Positions 1 to 8,006 of a stretch of 64,000 nt of DNA are shown here, piece after piece (the stretch's first letter is position 1; every line of letters begins with the position of its first letter). The stretch is from Ruegeria sp. THAF33. Lineage in GTDB: Bacteria; Pseudomonadota; Alphaproteobacteria; Rhodobacterales; Rhodobacteraceae. The notes under the pieces are model-generated. The model was not told where the DNA came from. It saw only the letters and a list, made by a program, of their open reading frames with translations, and did no database searches. Where the stretch lies: contig NZ_CP045384.1 of the NCBI RefSeq assembly GCF_009363615.1, positions 618,501 through 682,500 on the forward strand, written 5' to 3'. A program made the translations under genes and the position numbers.

Positions 1-1
1 A

Positions 2-97
2 CTTGACGCAATTGAACAGGCCATGCTGCGGCGCGATGCCGGGGTTTGGACCTTCAAAACCGGCAACGCGCCTGGGCACAGAGCCGCCAAACCTTGA
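2..97 (+). CDS. 3' end of an upstream gene (possibly cmk, cytidylate kinase)
   Basis: An open frame enters from the window edge and ends at TGA 95-97, giving about 31 residues (starts LDAIEQAMLRRDAG). The fragment is too short to identify. In related bacteria cmk often lies just before rpsA, so cmk is a synteny guess only. The frame has no start in the window and could be non-coding. Confidence 0.3.
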   Translation, partial: LDAIEQAMLRRDAGVWTFKTGNAPGHRAAKP

Positions 98-191
98 AAA
101 TATGGGCTTTGCCCTTGCACATACCGGGGAATCCGCCTATACGCGCGCTGTCGATACAAGGGCGGTCAACGTCCGGATGACGTTTCTGAGC

Positions 192-224
192 AGGGCCGGG
201 TTACCTCGGCCCTTTGTGTTTGTT
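192..224 (+). terminator. Hairpin with T-rich tail upstream of rpsA
   Basis: AGGGCCG (192-198) pairs perfectly with CGGCCCT (207-213) around an 8-nt loop and is followed by the T-rich run TTGTGTTTGTTT. It is a probable terminator for the gene before rpsA, or an attenuator-like element in the rpsA leader. Upstream transcription would have to read through it to reach rpsA. Confidence 0.5.
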
Positions 225-328
225 TGCTCAGGGGCGCACCGGATCACGCCTGAAGACATCATGAAACAAGACCGGCGGAGACAACCGCTCGGCCAGCAAA
301 AACGTATTGTAAAGGAAAACAACGCCAC

Positions 329-2005
329 ATGGCTAACGCATCCATGGAGGAATTCGAAGCCCTCCTGAATGAAAGCTTCGAAATGGACACACCCGAAGAG
401 GGGTCTGTTGTCAAAGGCAAGGTTCTGGCGATCGAAGCCGGCCAAGCCATCATCGACGTAGGCTACAAAATGGAAGGCCGCGTTGATCTGAAAGAATTCG
501 CAAATCCCGGCGAAGCCCCTGAAATCGCTGTTGGTGACGAGGTCGAAGTTTACCTGCGTGCCGCAGAAAACGCCCGTGGCGAAGCCGTCATCTCGCGCGA
601 GATGGCCCGCCGTGAAGAGGCATGGGACCGTCTGGAAAAAGCATATGCCGACGACCAGCGCGTCGAAGGTGCTATCTTTGGCCGCGTCAAAGGTGGCTTC
701 ACCGTCGATCTGGGTGGCGCAGTTGCGTTCCTGCCCGGCTCGCAGGTTGACGTTCGCCCCGTGCGCGACGCCGGCCCGCTGATGGGTCTGAAGCAGCCGT
801 TCCAGATTCTGAAAATGGACCGCCGCCGTGGCAACATCGTTGTGTCGCGCCGCGCCATCCTGGAAGAATCGCGTGCCGAACAGCGTGCCGAAGTCATCGG
901 TAACCTGTCCGAAGGTCAGACCGTCGAGGGTGTTGTCAAGAACATCACCGAGTACGGTGCATTCGTTGACCTGGGTGGCGTTGACGGCCTGCTGCACGTC
1001 ACCGACATGGCATGGCGCCGTGTGAACCACCCATCCGAGATCCTGACGATCGGCGAAACCATCAAGGTTCAGGTCATCAAGATCAACAAAGAGACCCACC
1101 GCATCAGCCTGGGCATGAAGCAGCTGCAGGAAGATCCGTGGGATCTGGTTGCTGCCAAGTACCCGCTGGGCTCGGTTCATCAGGGTCGCGTCACCAACAT
1201 CACCGACTACGGCGCGTTCGTCGAGCTGGAAGCCGGTGTCGAAGGTCTGGTGCACGTGTCCGAGATGTCCTGGACCAAGAAAAACGTCCACCCCGGCAAG
1301 ATCGTTTCGACCAGCCAGGAAGTCGACGTCATGGTTCTGGAAATCGACGGCGCCAAGCGTCGCGTGTCTCTGGGCCTGAAGCAGACTCAGCGCAACCCGT
1401 GGGAAGTGTTTGCAGAAACCCACCCCGAGGGCACCGAGGTCGAAGGCGAAGTCAAGAACATCACCGAATTCGGTCTGTTCATCGGCCTCGAAGGCGACAT
1501 CGACGGCATGGTTCACCTGTCCGACCTGTCCTGGGACGAGCGTGGCGAGGATGCGATCCAGAACTACCGCAAGGGCGATGTCGTTCAGGCGGTTGTCTCG
1601 GAAGTTGACGTCGAAAAAGAGCGTATCTCGCTGTCGATCAAAGCCCTGGGCGGTGACAAGTTCGCCGAAGCCGTGGGCGGCGTAAAGCGTGGTTCGGTCA
1701 TCACCGTCGAAGTCACCGCGATCGAAGATGGCGGCATCGAGGTCGAATACGAAGGCATGAAGTCGTTCATCCGTCGTTCGGATCTGTCGCGTGACCGTGC
1801 CGAACAGCGCCCCGAGCGTTTCTCGGTCGGCGACAAGGTCGACGTCCGCGTCACCAACGTCGACAGCAAGACCCGTCGTCTGGGCCTGTCGATCAAGGCG
1901 CGCGAGATCGCCGAAGAGAAAGAGGCCGTGGAACAGTACGGTTCTTCCGATTCGGGCGCATCGCTGGGCGATATCCTGGGTGCGGCGTTGAAATCCGGCG
2001 ACTGA
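329..2005 (+). CDS. rpsA: 30S ribosomal protein S1
   Basis: The 558-residue protein has the six-S1-domain architecture of bacterial S1, which binds mRNA on the 30S subunit and helps start translation. Repeats begin near residues 25, 110, 195, 280, 367 and 455; the third to fifth carry the typical core (VKNITEYGAFVDLGG, VTNITDYGAFVELE, VKNITEFGLFIGLE). The ATG at 329 follows AAAGGA at a normal distance. Length fits the alphaproteobacterial family. A strong terminator follows at 2034-2064, so it is probably its own transcription unit. The very long antisense open frame over this gene reflects codon periodicity, not a gene. Identity is very secure. Confidence 0.98.
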   Translation: MANASMEEFEALLNESFEMDTPEEGSVVKGKVLAIEAGQAIIDVGYKMEGRVDLKEFANPGEAPEIAVGDEVEVYLRAAENARGEAVISREMARREEAWDRLEKAYADDQRVEGAIFGRVKGGFTVDLGGAVAFLPGSQVDVRPVRDAGPLMGLKQPFQILKMDRRRGNIVVSRRAILEESRAEQRAEVIGNLSEGQTVEGVVKNITEYGAFVDLGGVDGLLHVTDMAWRRVNHPSEILTIGETIKVQVIKINKETHRISLGMKQLQEDPWDLVAAKYPLGSVHQGRVTNITDYGAFVELEAGVEGLVHVSEMSWTKKNVHPGKIVSTSQEVDVMVLEIDGAKRRVSLGLKQTQRNPWEVFAETHPEGTEVEGEVKNITEFGLFIGLEGDIDGMVHLSDLSWDERGEDAIQNYRKGDVVQAVVSEVDVEKERISLSIKALGGDKFAEAVGGVKRGSVITVEVTAIEDGGIEVEYEGMKSFIRRSDLSRDRAEQRPERFSVGDKVDVRVTNVDSKTRRLGLSIKAREIAEEKEAVEQYGSSDSGASLGDILGAALKSGD

Positions 2006-2033
2006 GCCGAGGCAGTATCCCAAGCATGAATTT

Positions 2034-2064
2034 CGGCCCCGCACGACAGTGCGGGGCCGTTTTT
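2034..2064 (+). terminator. Rho-independent terminator of rpsA
   Basis: A perfect 11-bp stem (CGGCCCCGCAC, 2034-2044, with GTGCGGGGCCG, 2049-2059) closes a 4-nt loop and is followed by TTTTT. It lies 29 bp after the rpsA stop. Confidence 0.93.
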
Positions 2065-2221
2065 GTTGCGAATCAATATGTTCCGAACCGCAGGGTTAAT
2101 AAGGGGATTGATCGCGCATTAAGTGTGGAAATTGGCCTGACGGATAAAATTTCGCGCGAGAATGTGGCAAAATAAAGCCTCAAAACTCAGAGTATCCGTT
2201 CCCCCCTTCCGGGTTTTTTCC

Positions 2222-2239
2222 TATACTGTCAAAACAGTA
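2222..2239 (+). promoter_or_regulatory. Possible ihfB promoter -10 with overlapping inverted repeat
   Basis: A -10-like TATACT (2222-2227) overlaps a perfect inverted repeat TACTGT-CAAA-ACAGTA (2224-2239), about 40 bp before the ihfB start. No convincing -35 is visible. The repeat could be an operator; the factor is unknown. Confidence 0.35.
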
Positions 2240-2275
2240 GACCTGTCACACCGGCTGCCTGGGAGGGTATCACGC

Positions 2276-2560
2276 ATGATCCGTTCAGAATTGATTCAGA
2301 AAATCGCTGACGAAAACCCGCATCTCTATCAGCGTGATGTCGAGCGGATCGTGAACACTGTATTCGAAGAAGTCACAGACGCCATGGCGCGCGGTGACCG
2401 TGTCGAACTGCGGGGCTTTGGAGCCTTTTCCGTGAAGAAACGCGACGCACGTGTTGGGCGCAACCCGCGCACGGGCGAGACAGTGCAGGTCGAAGAAAAA
2501 TGTGTACCGTTTTTCAAAACTGGCAAGTTGCTCAGGGATCGATTGAACGGTAAAGCCTGA
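2276..2560 (+). CDS. ihfB: Integration host factor subunit beta
   Basis: A 94-residue protein of the HU/IHF family. The N-terminal helices begin [17 protein letters not shown], followed by the conserved ELRGFGAF turn near residue 44. The DNA-intercalating beta arm contains GRNPRTGE with its proline near residue 64. IHF-beta pairs with IHF-alpha to bend DNA in recombination, replication and sigma-54 transcription. The open frame extends 38 codons upstream, but the ATG at 2276, preceded by GGGAGGG, gives the usual family length. It follows rpsA as in many proteobacteria and is probably co-transcribed with the LapA-like gene 4 bp downstream. Confidence 0.96.
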   Translation: MIRSELIQKIADENPHLYQRDVERIVNTVFEEVTDAMARGDRVELRGFGAFSVKKRDARVGRNPRTGETVQVEEKCVPFFKTGKLLRDRLNGKA

Positions 2561-2564
2561 CACC

Positions 2565-2918
2565 ATGATGCGTTACCTTCGATATGCTTTTCTGGCGGCT
2601 CTCGGGATCATCCTGATTTCCGTGTCTCTTGCCAATGTTCAGTCCGTTGAACTGAAACTGATGCCGGATGCTCTGGCCGAGCTTCTGGGTTTTAACCTCA
2701 GCGCGTCACTGCCGCTGTTTCTGGTGGTTTTAGGGGGTGTTGCAGCAGGATTGGTTATTGGTTTCCTGTGGGAATGGCTGCGGGAACACAAGCACCGCCG
2801 CGACGCGACAGTGAAGAAAACCGAAGTGCGCAAGCTTGAGCGCGAAGTCAAGAAACTCAAGAAAAAGCAAAACGAAGGCAAGGACGACGTACTCGCCATT
2901 CTGGATGAGGCGAGCTGA
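2565..2918 (+). CDS. LapA-domain (DUF1049) inner-membrane protein
   Basis: A 117-residue protein with two hydrophobic segments (about 5-25 and 48-70) separated by a short loop, then a highly charged C-terminal helix (about 75-110, rich in K/E/R) likely to form a cytoplasmic coiled coil. This is the layout of LapA/YciS (DUF1049) proteins, which in Escherichia coli pair with LapB in controlling LPS synthesis; whether that role holds here is inference. Two adjacent ATG codons (2565, 2568) could start it. It lies 4 bp after ihfB and 11 bp before trpF, so the three genes probably form one transcript. Confidence 0.85.
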   Translation: MMRYLRYAFLAALGIILISVSLANVQSVELKLMPDALAELLGFNLSASLPLFLVVLGGVAAGLVIGFLWEWLREHKHRRDATVKKTEVRKLEREVKKLKKKQNEGKDDVLAILDEAS

Positions 2919-2929
2919 GCCTGACCGCT

Positions 2930-3571
2930 ATGCCTGATGTTCGGTTCAAAATCTGCGGTCTGACCGCACCGGATCACGTGCGCGCTGCGGCAGACGCCGG
3001 GGCAGGCTATGTTGGGTTCGTTTTCTTTCCGAAATCGCCACGCAATCTGGATGTTTCGCGGGCCGTAGAACTGGCGCATCTGGTCCCAGTTGGCGTTGCC
3101 AAGGTGGCTTTGGTGGTGAATGCCACTGACGAAGAATTGGACGGCATCGTTTCGACTGTACCGCTTGATATGCTTCAACTGCATGGCAAGGAATTGCCCG
3201 AACGGGTTTCCGAAATTCGCGAGCGATTTGGTTTGCCGGTGATGAAAGCCATAGGAGTGGCCGAGGCCGAGGATCTGGCGGCCATCGATCTTTACTCGGA
3301 GGTGGCCGATCAACTGCTGATCGATGCGAAACCGCCCAGAGAGGCTGAATTGCCGGGCGGCAACGGGTTGGCCTTTGACTGGCGGCTGTTGGCCGGACGG
3401 AAATACTGGCGGCGACCCTGGATGCTGGCCGGTGGCCTGACACCCCAGAACGTTGCCGAAGCAGTCCGGATGACGGGTGCCCGGCAGGTGGATGTGTCAT
3501 CCGGTGTCGAAAGCGCGCCGGGCGTGAAAGATGCGGCCCTGATCCGCGACTTTGCATCGGCTCTCAGGTGA
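2930..3571 (+). CDS. trpF: Phosphoribosylanthranilate isomerase
   Basis: A 213-residue TIM barrel catalysing the Amadori rearrangement of N-(5-phosphoribosyl)anthranilate in tryptophan synthesis. The N-terminal KICGLT contains the catalytic Cys (residue 9); [21 protein letters not shown] and the phosphate-binding end ([14 protein letters not shown], then VDVSSGVES) are all intact. Length is normal for a monofunctional TrpF. It starts 11 bp after the LapA-like gene with only a weak ribosome binding site and precedes trpB by about 450 bp with one small gene between. Confidence 0.97.
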   Translation: MPDVRFKICGLTAPDHVRAAADAGAGYVGFVFFPKSPRNLDVSRAVELAHLVPVGVAKVALVVNATDEELDGIVSTVPLDMLQLHGKELPERVSEIRERFGLPVMKAIGVAEAEDLAAIDLYSEVADQLLIDAKPPREAELPGGNGLAFDWRLLAGRKYWRRPWMLAGGLTPQNVAEAVRMTGARQVDVSSGVESAPGVKDAALIRDFASALR

Positions 3572-3618
3572 TCTGAAAAAGATCTTGCTGCGTATCCCTC
3601 GAAACAGAGGGGTTGAGC

Positions 3619-3954
3619 ATGCTCGCAGCAATCGGGGGCGTTTCCTTGAAACATTGGTACCATGCGCCGGAGTTTTTCTGGCGCGCGGGACAGGCCTGTC
3701 GGCAGGCGCAAGGCGACCCATTGTGCCTGCACGCTGACTTGTTCAGGCAGGATGGCATCTATTTTTCATTCAGTGTCTGGCAAGACATTGAAGCAATGCT
3801 GACATTTTCCCAATCCGGCCCCCACAGGCGTGCCGTGTTGGCGGCCGATCGTTTGGCGGATGTGAACAGGTTTCATCATTTTCCGTGCATTGGTGTGCCC
3901 TCGCCGGAACAGGCGATTCAGGTCTGGCGTCAAAACACGCAGGTTGTGGAATGA
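3619..3954 (+). CDS. Small ABM-like (dimeric alpha/beta barrel) protein between trpF and trpB
   Basis: A 111-residue protein without signal peptide. The region FFWRAGQACRQAQGDPLCLHADLF then WQDIEAMLTFSQSGPHRRAV resembles dimeric alpha/beta-barrel proteins of the ABM/DUF3291/spheroidene-monooxygenase-like group: a strand, a conserved W, and an alpha helix with HRRA. That assignment is by eye and weak; no catalytic function is claimed. ATG 3619 was preferred to an in-frame TTG at 3613 because GAGGGG (3606-3611) lies 7 bp before it. It sits 48 bp after trpF and 68 bp before trpB in the same direction, so it may share the trp transcript. Confidence 0.75.
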   Translation: MLAAIGGVSLKHWYHAPEFFWRAGQACRQAQGDPLCLHADLFRQDGIYFSFSVWQDIEAMLTFSQSGPHRRAVLAADRLADVNRFHHFPCIGVPSPEQAIQVWRQNTQVVE

Positions 3955-4022
3955 TGCGTTTTGCCCATGGCAAATCCCGCTGCCACCACCTATGAACAAC
4001 AGATACGACGAGGGAGACACCC

Positions 4023-5270
4023 ATGGCCAACGATCTTTTCAATTCCTTCATGTCCGGCCCTGACGAACAGGGACGTTTCGGCATCTTCGGCGGGCGTTTT
4101 GTCAGTGAAACTCTGATGCCGCTGATCCTGTCGCTGGAAGAGGAATACAACAAGGCCAAAGATGATCCGACGTTCTGGGCCGAAATGGATGACCTGTGGG
4201 CAAACTATGTGGGTCGTCCTTCGCCGCTGTATTTTGCGGAACGCCTGACCGAGCATCTGGGGGGTGCCAAGATCTATCTGAAGCGTGACGAGCTGAACCA
4301 CACCGGCGCGCACAAGATCAACAACGTGCTGGGTCAGATCATTCTGGCGCGGCGTATGGGCAAGACCCGGATCATTGCTGAAACCGGGGCAGGGCAGCAC
4401 GGCGTGGCCACCGCCACCGTATGTGCCAAGTTTGGCTTGAAATGCATTGTCTATATGGGGGCGCACGACGTGCAGCGGCAAGCTCCGAACGTATTCCGCA
4501 TGCGTCTTCTTGGGGCCGAGGTGATCCCTGTGACCTCGGGTCGTGGGACGCTCAAGGATGCGATGAATGACGCGCTGCGTGACTGGGTGACCAATGTGCG
4601 CGACACGTTCTACTGCATCGGCACCGTGGCTGGGCCGCACCCCTATCCGGCAATGGTCCGCGATTTCCAGTCGATCATCGGCAAGGAAGCAAAAGAGCAG
4701 ATGATGAAGGCTGAAGGCTGTTTGCCGGATACGATCATCGCGGCAATCGGCGGCGGTTCGAACGCGATGGGTCTGTTCTATCCCTTCCTCGACGACAAGG
4801 ACGTCAACATCATAGGCGTCGAGGCGGGCGGAAAAGGTGTGAACGAGAAAATGGAGCATTGCGCCTCGCTGACCGGCGGTCGGCCGGGCGTGCTGCACGG
4901 CAACCGGACCTATCTGTTGCAGGATGACGATGGCCAGATTCTTGAAGGCTATTCGATCTCGGCCGGGCTGGACTATCCGGGCATCGGGCCGGAGCATTCT
5001 TGGCTGCACGAAATTGGACGCGCGAATTACGTCTCGATCACTGACAAGGAAGCGCTCGAGGCGTTCCAACTGTGCTGCGCCACCGAGGGGATCATCCCGG
5101 CGCTGGAACCCAGCCACGCATTGGCCCATGTGATGAAGATCGCACCGGAATTGCCCAAGGATCACCTGATTTGCATGAACATGTGCGGCCGTGGAGACAA
5201 GGACGTTCAGACCGTGGCCAAATATCTGAACTTCGATATGTCAGACACCGAAGGCCGTACGGCGGACTGA
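4023..5270 (+). CDS. trpB: Tryptophan synthase beta chain
   Basis: A 415-residue PLP enzyme that joins indole and L-serine to make tryptophan. The PLP lysine is K98 in HTGAHKINN; the phosphate-binding glycine loop GGGSNAMG lies near residue 240, and the [12 protein letters not shown] segment of the active site is present. The ATG follows GAGGGAG at a normal distance. It lies downstream of trpF, but its partner trpA is not adjacent: trpA is at 12293-13084 on the opposite strand. No clear terminator follows the stop. Confidence 0.98.
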   Translation: MANDLFNSFMSGPDEQGRFGIFGGRFVSETLMPLILSLEEEYNKAKDDPTFWAEMDDLWANYVGRPSPLYFAERLTEHLGGAKIYLKRDELNHTGAHKINNVLGQIILARRMGKTRIIAETGAGQHGVATATVCAKFGLKCIVYMGAHDVQRQAPNVFRMRLLGAEVIPVTSGRGTLKDAMNDALRDWVTNVRDTFYCIGTVAGPHPYPAMVRDFQSIIGKEAKEQMMKAEGCLPDTIIAAIGGGSNAMGLFYPFLDDKDVNIIGVEAGGKGVNEKMEHCASLTGGRPGVLHGNRTYLLQDDDGQILEGYSISAGLDYPGIGPEHSWLHEIGRANYVSITDKEALEAFQLCCATEGIIPALEPSHALAHVMKIAPELPKDHLICMNMCGRGDKDVQTVAKYLNFDMSDTEGRTAD

Positions 5271-5915
5271 GTGTGAACCGGGGCGGCATGTCCCGGTTGC
5301 TCTGTCTTGGGGTCGATGGCTCAAGCAGTCCTGAAAGCGATAATTCCAAGGCAGGACAGGCGGGATAGTCAAACATGTGACATATCCGCCGAAATCAGGC
5401 GCCCTGCAAAAGGGCCGCCGCCAATGCGCATGTGAGGACAACACAGAAGCCCGAGGAATCGCCGGCTGCTGTGAAACCTGGATCATTGTGCCTGCATTTG
5501 TTTCCCGACAACTGCCAGTTGCGATCTCTGCCTGGGATTGTTGCGAATATCCCGTCAAAGCCGAGAATTTGTAACCGGCACATTTTGAGCACGTGACTTG
5601 CAAAGTCACGGCTTGTTGTGACGTCTTGCCGAGAAGGCTCCCTGAAAACAACGTGCTTCGAAGTGCTTTCCGGCATTTTTCGCCTTTGCCTTGCGGTTTG
5701 TGCATGGCCATGTGGCCCGCACGCCAAAGTTGAGTTGCTTCCAATTCTATACAGTGTCTCCAAATTGAATTAACTATTGGATAACTGGCGTAGTTGCCGC
5801 CGGTTCAGGGGACGTCTCTGCAATGGATGGGACAATGGATGACGTGGTTCGGGGCAAAGTATCTTTGCCCGGGCGCCCTGGTGTTTAGCGCCCTTGCGGT
5901 GTTGTAGGAGGTAAA
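5271..5915 (+). other. 645-bp gene-free region with palindrome and direct repeat
   Basis: No convincing gene is seen. It holds a perfect 8-bp inverted repeat CGTGACTT-GCA-AAGTCACG at 5592-5610, an AT-rich stretch around 5745-5795, and a 9-bp direct repeat CAATGGATG at 5821-5829 and 5833-5841. These lie upstream of the autotransporter-like gene and may be its promoter and regulator sites. The short open frames here have no family resemblance. Confidence 0.5.
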
Positions 5916-7568
5916 ATGGTCAGGTCCGTTATTTCGAGGCTGTTGTGCCTCTGTTTTCTGATTTCAGCACTCATGATCGGAAGCGCGAAAGAGGGTTCGG
6001 CTCTTGGGGGCGGCTTCATCATAACCTCGGTTCCGACGCCGAACGGGGGAAGCATCTTTTTCAACAATATCCCATTTACCGGAACGGCCTTTGTTTCGCT
6101 GGGAGGGTCGGGGCAGGTTCCCGGCGGCAGTTTCTATTTCAACAACGGCATTCTGAACCAGAGTGCGATCACGCCTGCCGGCCTTGCTTCCCTTGGCTAT
6201 ATCGGCGCAACCATTCTCAGTCAGGATGGCGCGGATTCCACATATGCGGCAGACGGGTACATGGGGATTACGTTCACTGCGCGCGAAACCGTTGGAGGGC
6301 CGCTTTATCGCTATGAGATCGCGTTGTCCGGTGTAACGAACACTCAAATCGTCAACACGCGCGTTCTGGTGGATACGACACAGCCAACTGCAACGATCGG
6401 GGCCTTGACGCCGACCGGCAGCGGAACGTTTCAAGCAAGCATTACCCTGAGCGAACCAAGCACCGATTTCACCGTGGGCGACCTGTCTGTCACCAATGCA
6501 ACGGCCACTCTGACCGGGTCCGGCACCAGCTATGTCGCCACTTTGACGCCCCAGAACAACGGCACCATCGAGCTTTTCATTCCGGCAGGGGTGTTCTCGG
6601 ACGCGGCTGGGAATCTGAACCTTGAGTCAAACAGGGTCAGCACGCTTCAGGCCGTGACAAATGCTCAACGTCAGATTCAGGCGTTCCAGAACGCCCGGGC
6701 CAACAGCCTTGTGACGAACCAGCCGAAACTGACCCAGTTTCTGCAACGTTCGGGGTCGGGTGTTCTGGACGCTTCGGTCACGCAGGGCTCGGGGTATCTG
6801 AATTTCGCCAGTGATCCGGCGCGCCCCGTCTGGTTCAGTGTGACCGGCAACTGGAGTTCGCAGGATGATTTTGACAACTCCTATGCACTGGCAGTTGTCG
6901 GGGCTCATCGCCAGATCAATTCGAACCTGTTGATCGGTGCCATGCTTCAATTCGACTATGCCGAAACGGAAAACGGCCCGGCCAGCGTGGACGGTACGGG
7001 CTGGCTGGTTGGTCCTTATGTGGTGGCAAAATTGCCCAATCATTCGGTGTTTCTTGAAGGGCGCGTTCTTTATGGTCAGGCCGACAACAACATCTCTCCG
7101 TTTGGCACCTACGAGGACAGTTTCGACAGTGACCGTTGGCTGGTCCAGTCGCGCGTAACCGGTGAGATAAAGCGTGGCGCCCTGACATTGATGCCATTGC
7201 TGGACGTAAGCTATGCCAGTGACGATCAGAAAGCTTATACCGACAGCCTGGGTAATCTGATTCCACAGCAGGATTTCAGTTTGACGACGGCACGGTTGGG
7301 TGTGGATTTCAGCCACCCGTTGCAAGTGTCACGAGGAGAGATGATGCTGACGGGCGGGCTTTCTGGGATTTGGAGCACGACTTCGGGTACCGGCACCGCC
7401 CCGGGCGTGACACCGATTGGCGACACCGCTCGTGCCCGTGCGGATCTGGGCCTCGACTATCGGTTGGAAAACAACAGCTTGCTTGCAGCAAACGTGTTCT
7501 ACGATGGCATTGGTGAAAGCGGTTTCGAAAACTACAGCATCAGCCTGATCTGGCAAATGGCATTCTGA
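5916..7568 (+). CDS. Autotransporter-like outer-membrane protein with Ig-like passenger
   Basis: A 550-residue protein. Residues 1-29 form a signal peptide (hydrophobic core LLCLCFLISALMIG). Residues 30-150 are a Gly/Ser/Asn-rich beta-type region. Residues 151-238 match the bacterial Ig-like pattern seen in large adhesins (VDTTQPTAT, then FTVGDLSVTNA, then FSDAAGNLN). A helical linker (about 240-282) leads to a C-terminal domain (about 300-550) of alternating amphipathic strands ending in phenylalanine, as in autotransporter barrels. The passenger is unusually short. ATG 5916 follows GTAGGAGG closely. It stands alone behind a 645-bp upstream region. TamA/TamB, which assist autotransporter assembly, are encoded at 21-27 kb. 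The ligand is unknown. Confidence 0.8.
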   Translation: MVRSVISRLLCLCFLISALMIGSAKEGSALGGGFIITSVPTPNGGSIFFNNIPFTGTAFVSLGGSGQVPGGSFYFNNGILNQSAITPAGLASLGYIGATILSQDGADSTYAADGYMGITFTARETVGGPLYRYEIALSGVTNTQIVNTRVLVDTTQPTATIGALTPTGSGTFQASITLSEPSTDFTVGDLSVTNATATLTGSGTSYVATLTPQNNGTIELFIPAGVFSDAAGNLNLESNRVSTLQAVTNAQRQIQAFQNARANSLVTNQPKLTQFLQRSGSGVLDASVTQGSGYLNFASDPARPVWFSVTGNWSSQDDFDNSYALAVVGAHRQINSNLLIGAMLQFDYAETENGPASVDGTGWLVGPYVVAKLPNHSVFLEGRVLYGQADNNISPFGTYEDSFDSDRWLVQSRVTGEIKRGALTLMPLLDVSYASDDQKAYTDSLGNLIPQQDFSLTTARLGVDFSHPLQVSRGEMMLTGGLSGIWSTTSGTGTAPGVTPIGDTARARADLGLDYRLENNSLLAANVFYDGIGESGFENYSISLIWQMAF

Positions 7569-7571
7569 CAT

Positions 7572-7608
7572 TGGGGCGAAACTGGATCGTGGATCAGGTC
7601 TCGCCCCA
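7572..7608. terminator. Hairpin between convergent genes
   Basis: TGGGGCGA (7572-7579) pairs perfectly with TCGCCCCA (7601-7608), with further partial pairing inside. It sits between the convergent stops of the autotransporter-like gene and the DUF2237 gene. No T-run follows on either side, so terminator function is tentative. Confidence 0.4.
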
Positions 7609-7622
7609 GGCGCAATGGCTGT

Positions 7623-7997
7623 CTAGGCATTCGCCTTGTTCTGAAGCAAGATGTCAAGCGGCACAATCTCGAGCGCGCGTTGATGGGTCGCCTCCAGGTG
7701 AACCTTTGGGGCGCATCCTTCGTCATGGGCCTGTAGGAACCGGCCGGCACACAGACACCAGCTGTCACCGGGCTTGAGGCCCGGGAAATCGAACTCGGGC
7801 CGAGCCGTGCTCAGATCATTGCCGACGTATTTCGAGAATGCCAGAAACTCGGCCGTCATCACGGCACATACGGTATGGCTGCCCTGATCCTCGGGGCAGG
7901 TATTGCACGCACCATCCCGAAAGAACCCGGTCAGAGGATCGCGTGAGCAGGGCGCCAGAACGCCGCCGAGTACATTGATACTTTCTTGCTTCTGCAT
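7623..7997 (-). CDS. DUF2237 family protein
   Basis: A 124-residue soluble protein. The segments NVLGG, CSRDPLTGFFRDGAC, DQGSHTVCAVMTAEFLAFSK, GNDLSTARPEFDFPGLKPGDSWCLCA and APKVHLEATHQRALE are the signature of DUF2237, a widespread family of unknown function with conserved Cys residues. ATG 7997 is chosen over an in-frame GTG at 8003 because AAGG lies 7-8 bases upstream of it. It starts 9 bp after the end of the serine hydrolase gene, so the two are probably co-transcribed. Confidence 0.9.
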   Translation of the reverse strand: MQKQESINVLGGVLAPCSRDPLTGFFRDGACNTCPEDQGSHTVCAVMTAEFLAFSKYVGNDLSTARPEFDFPGLKPGDSWCLCAGRFLQAHDEGCAPKVHLEATHQRALEIVPLDILLQNKANA

Positions 7998-8006
7998 GAA
8001 CACACC

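Noticed and set aside
137..2044. 635-codon antisense open frame over rpsA
   Set aside because: Its translation has no domain pattern and mirrors the strongly biased codons of rpsA; the sense frame is an unmistakable S1 protein.
5241..5744. Open frames in the 645-bp region after trpB (both strands)
   Set aside because: Composition and lack of a ribosome binding site or motif suggest chance frames.
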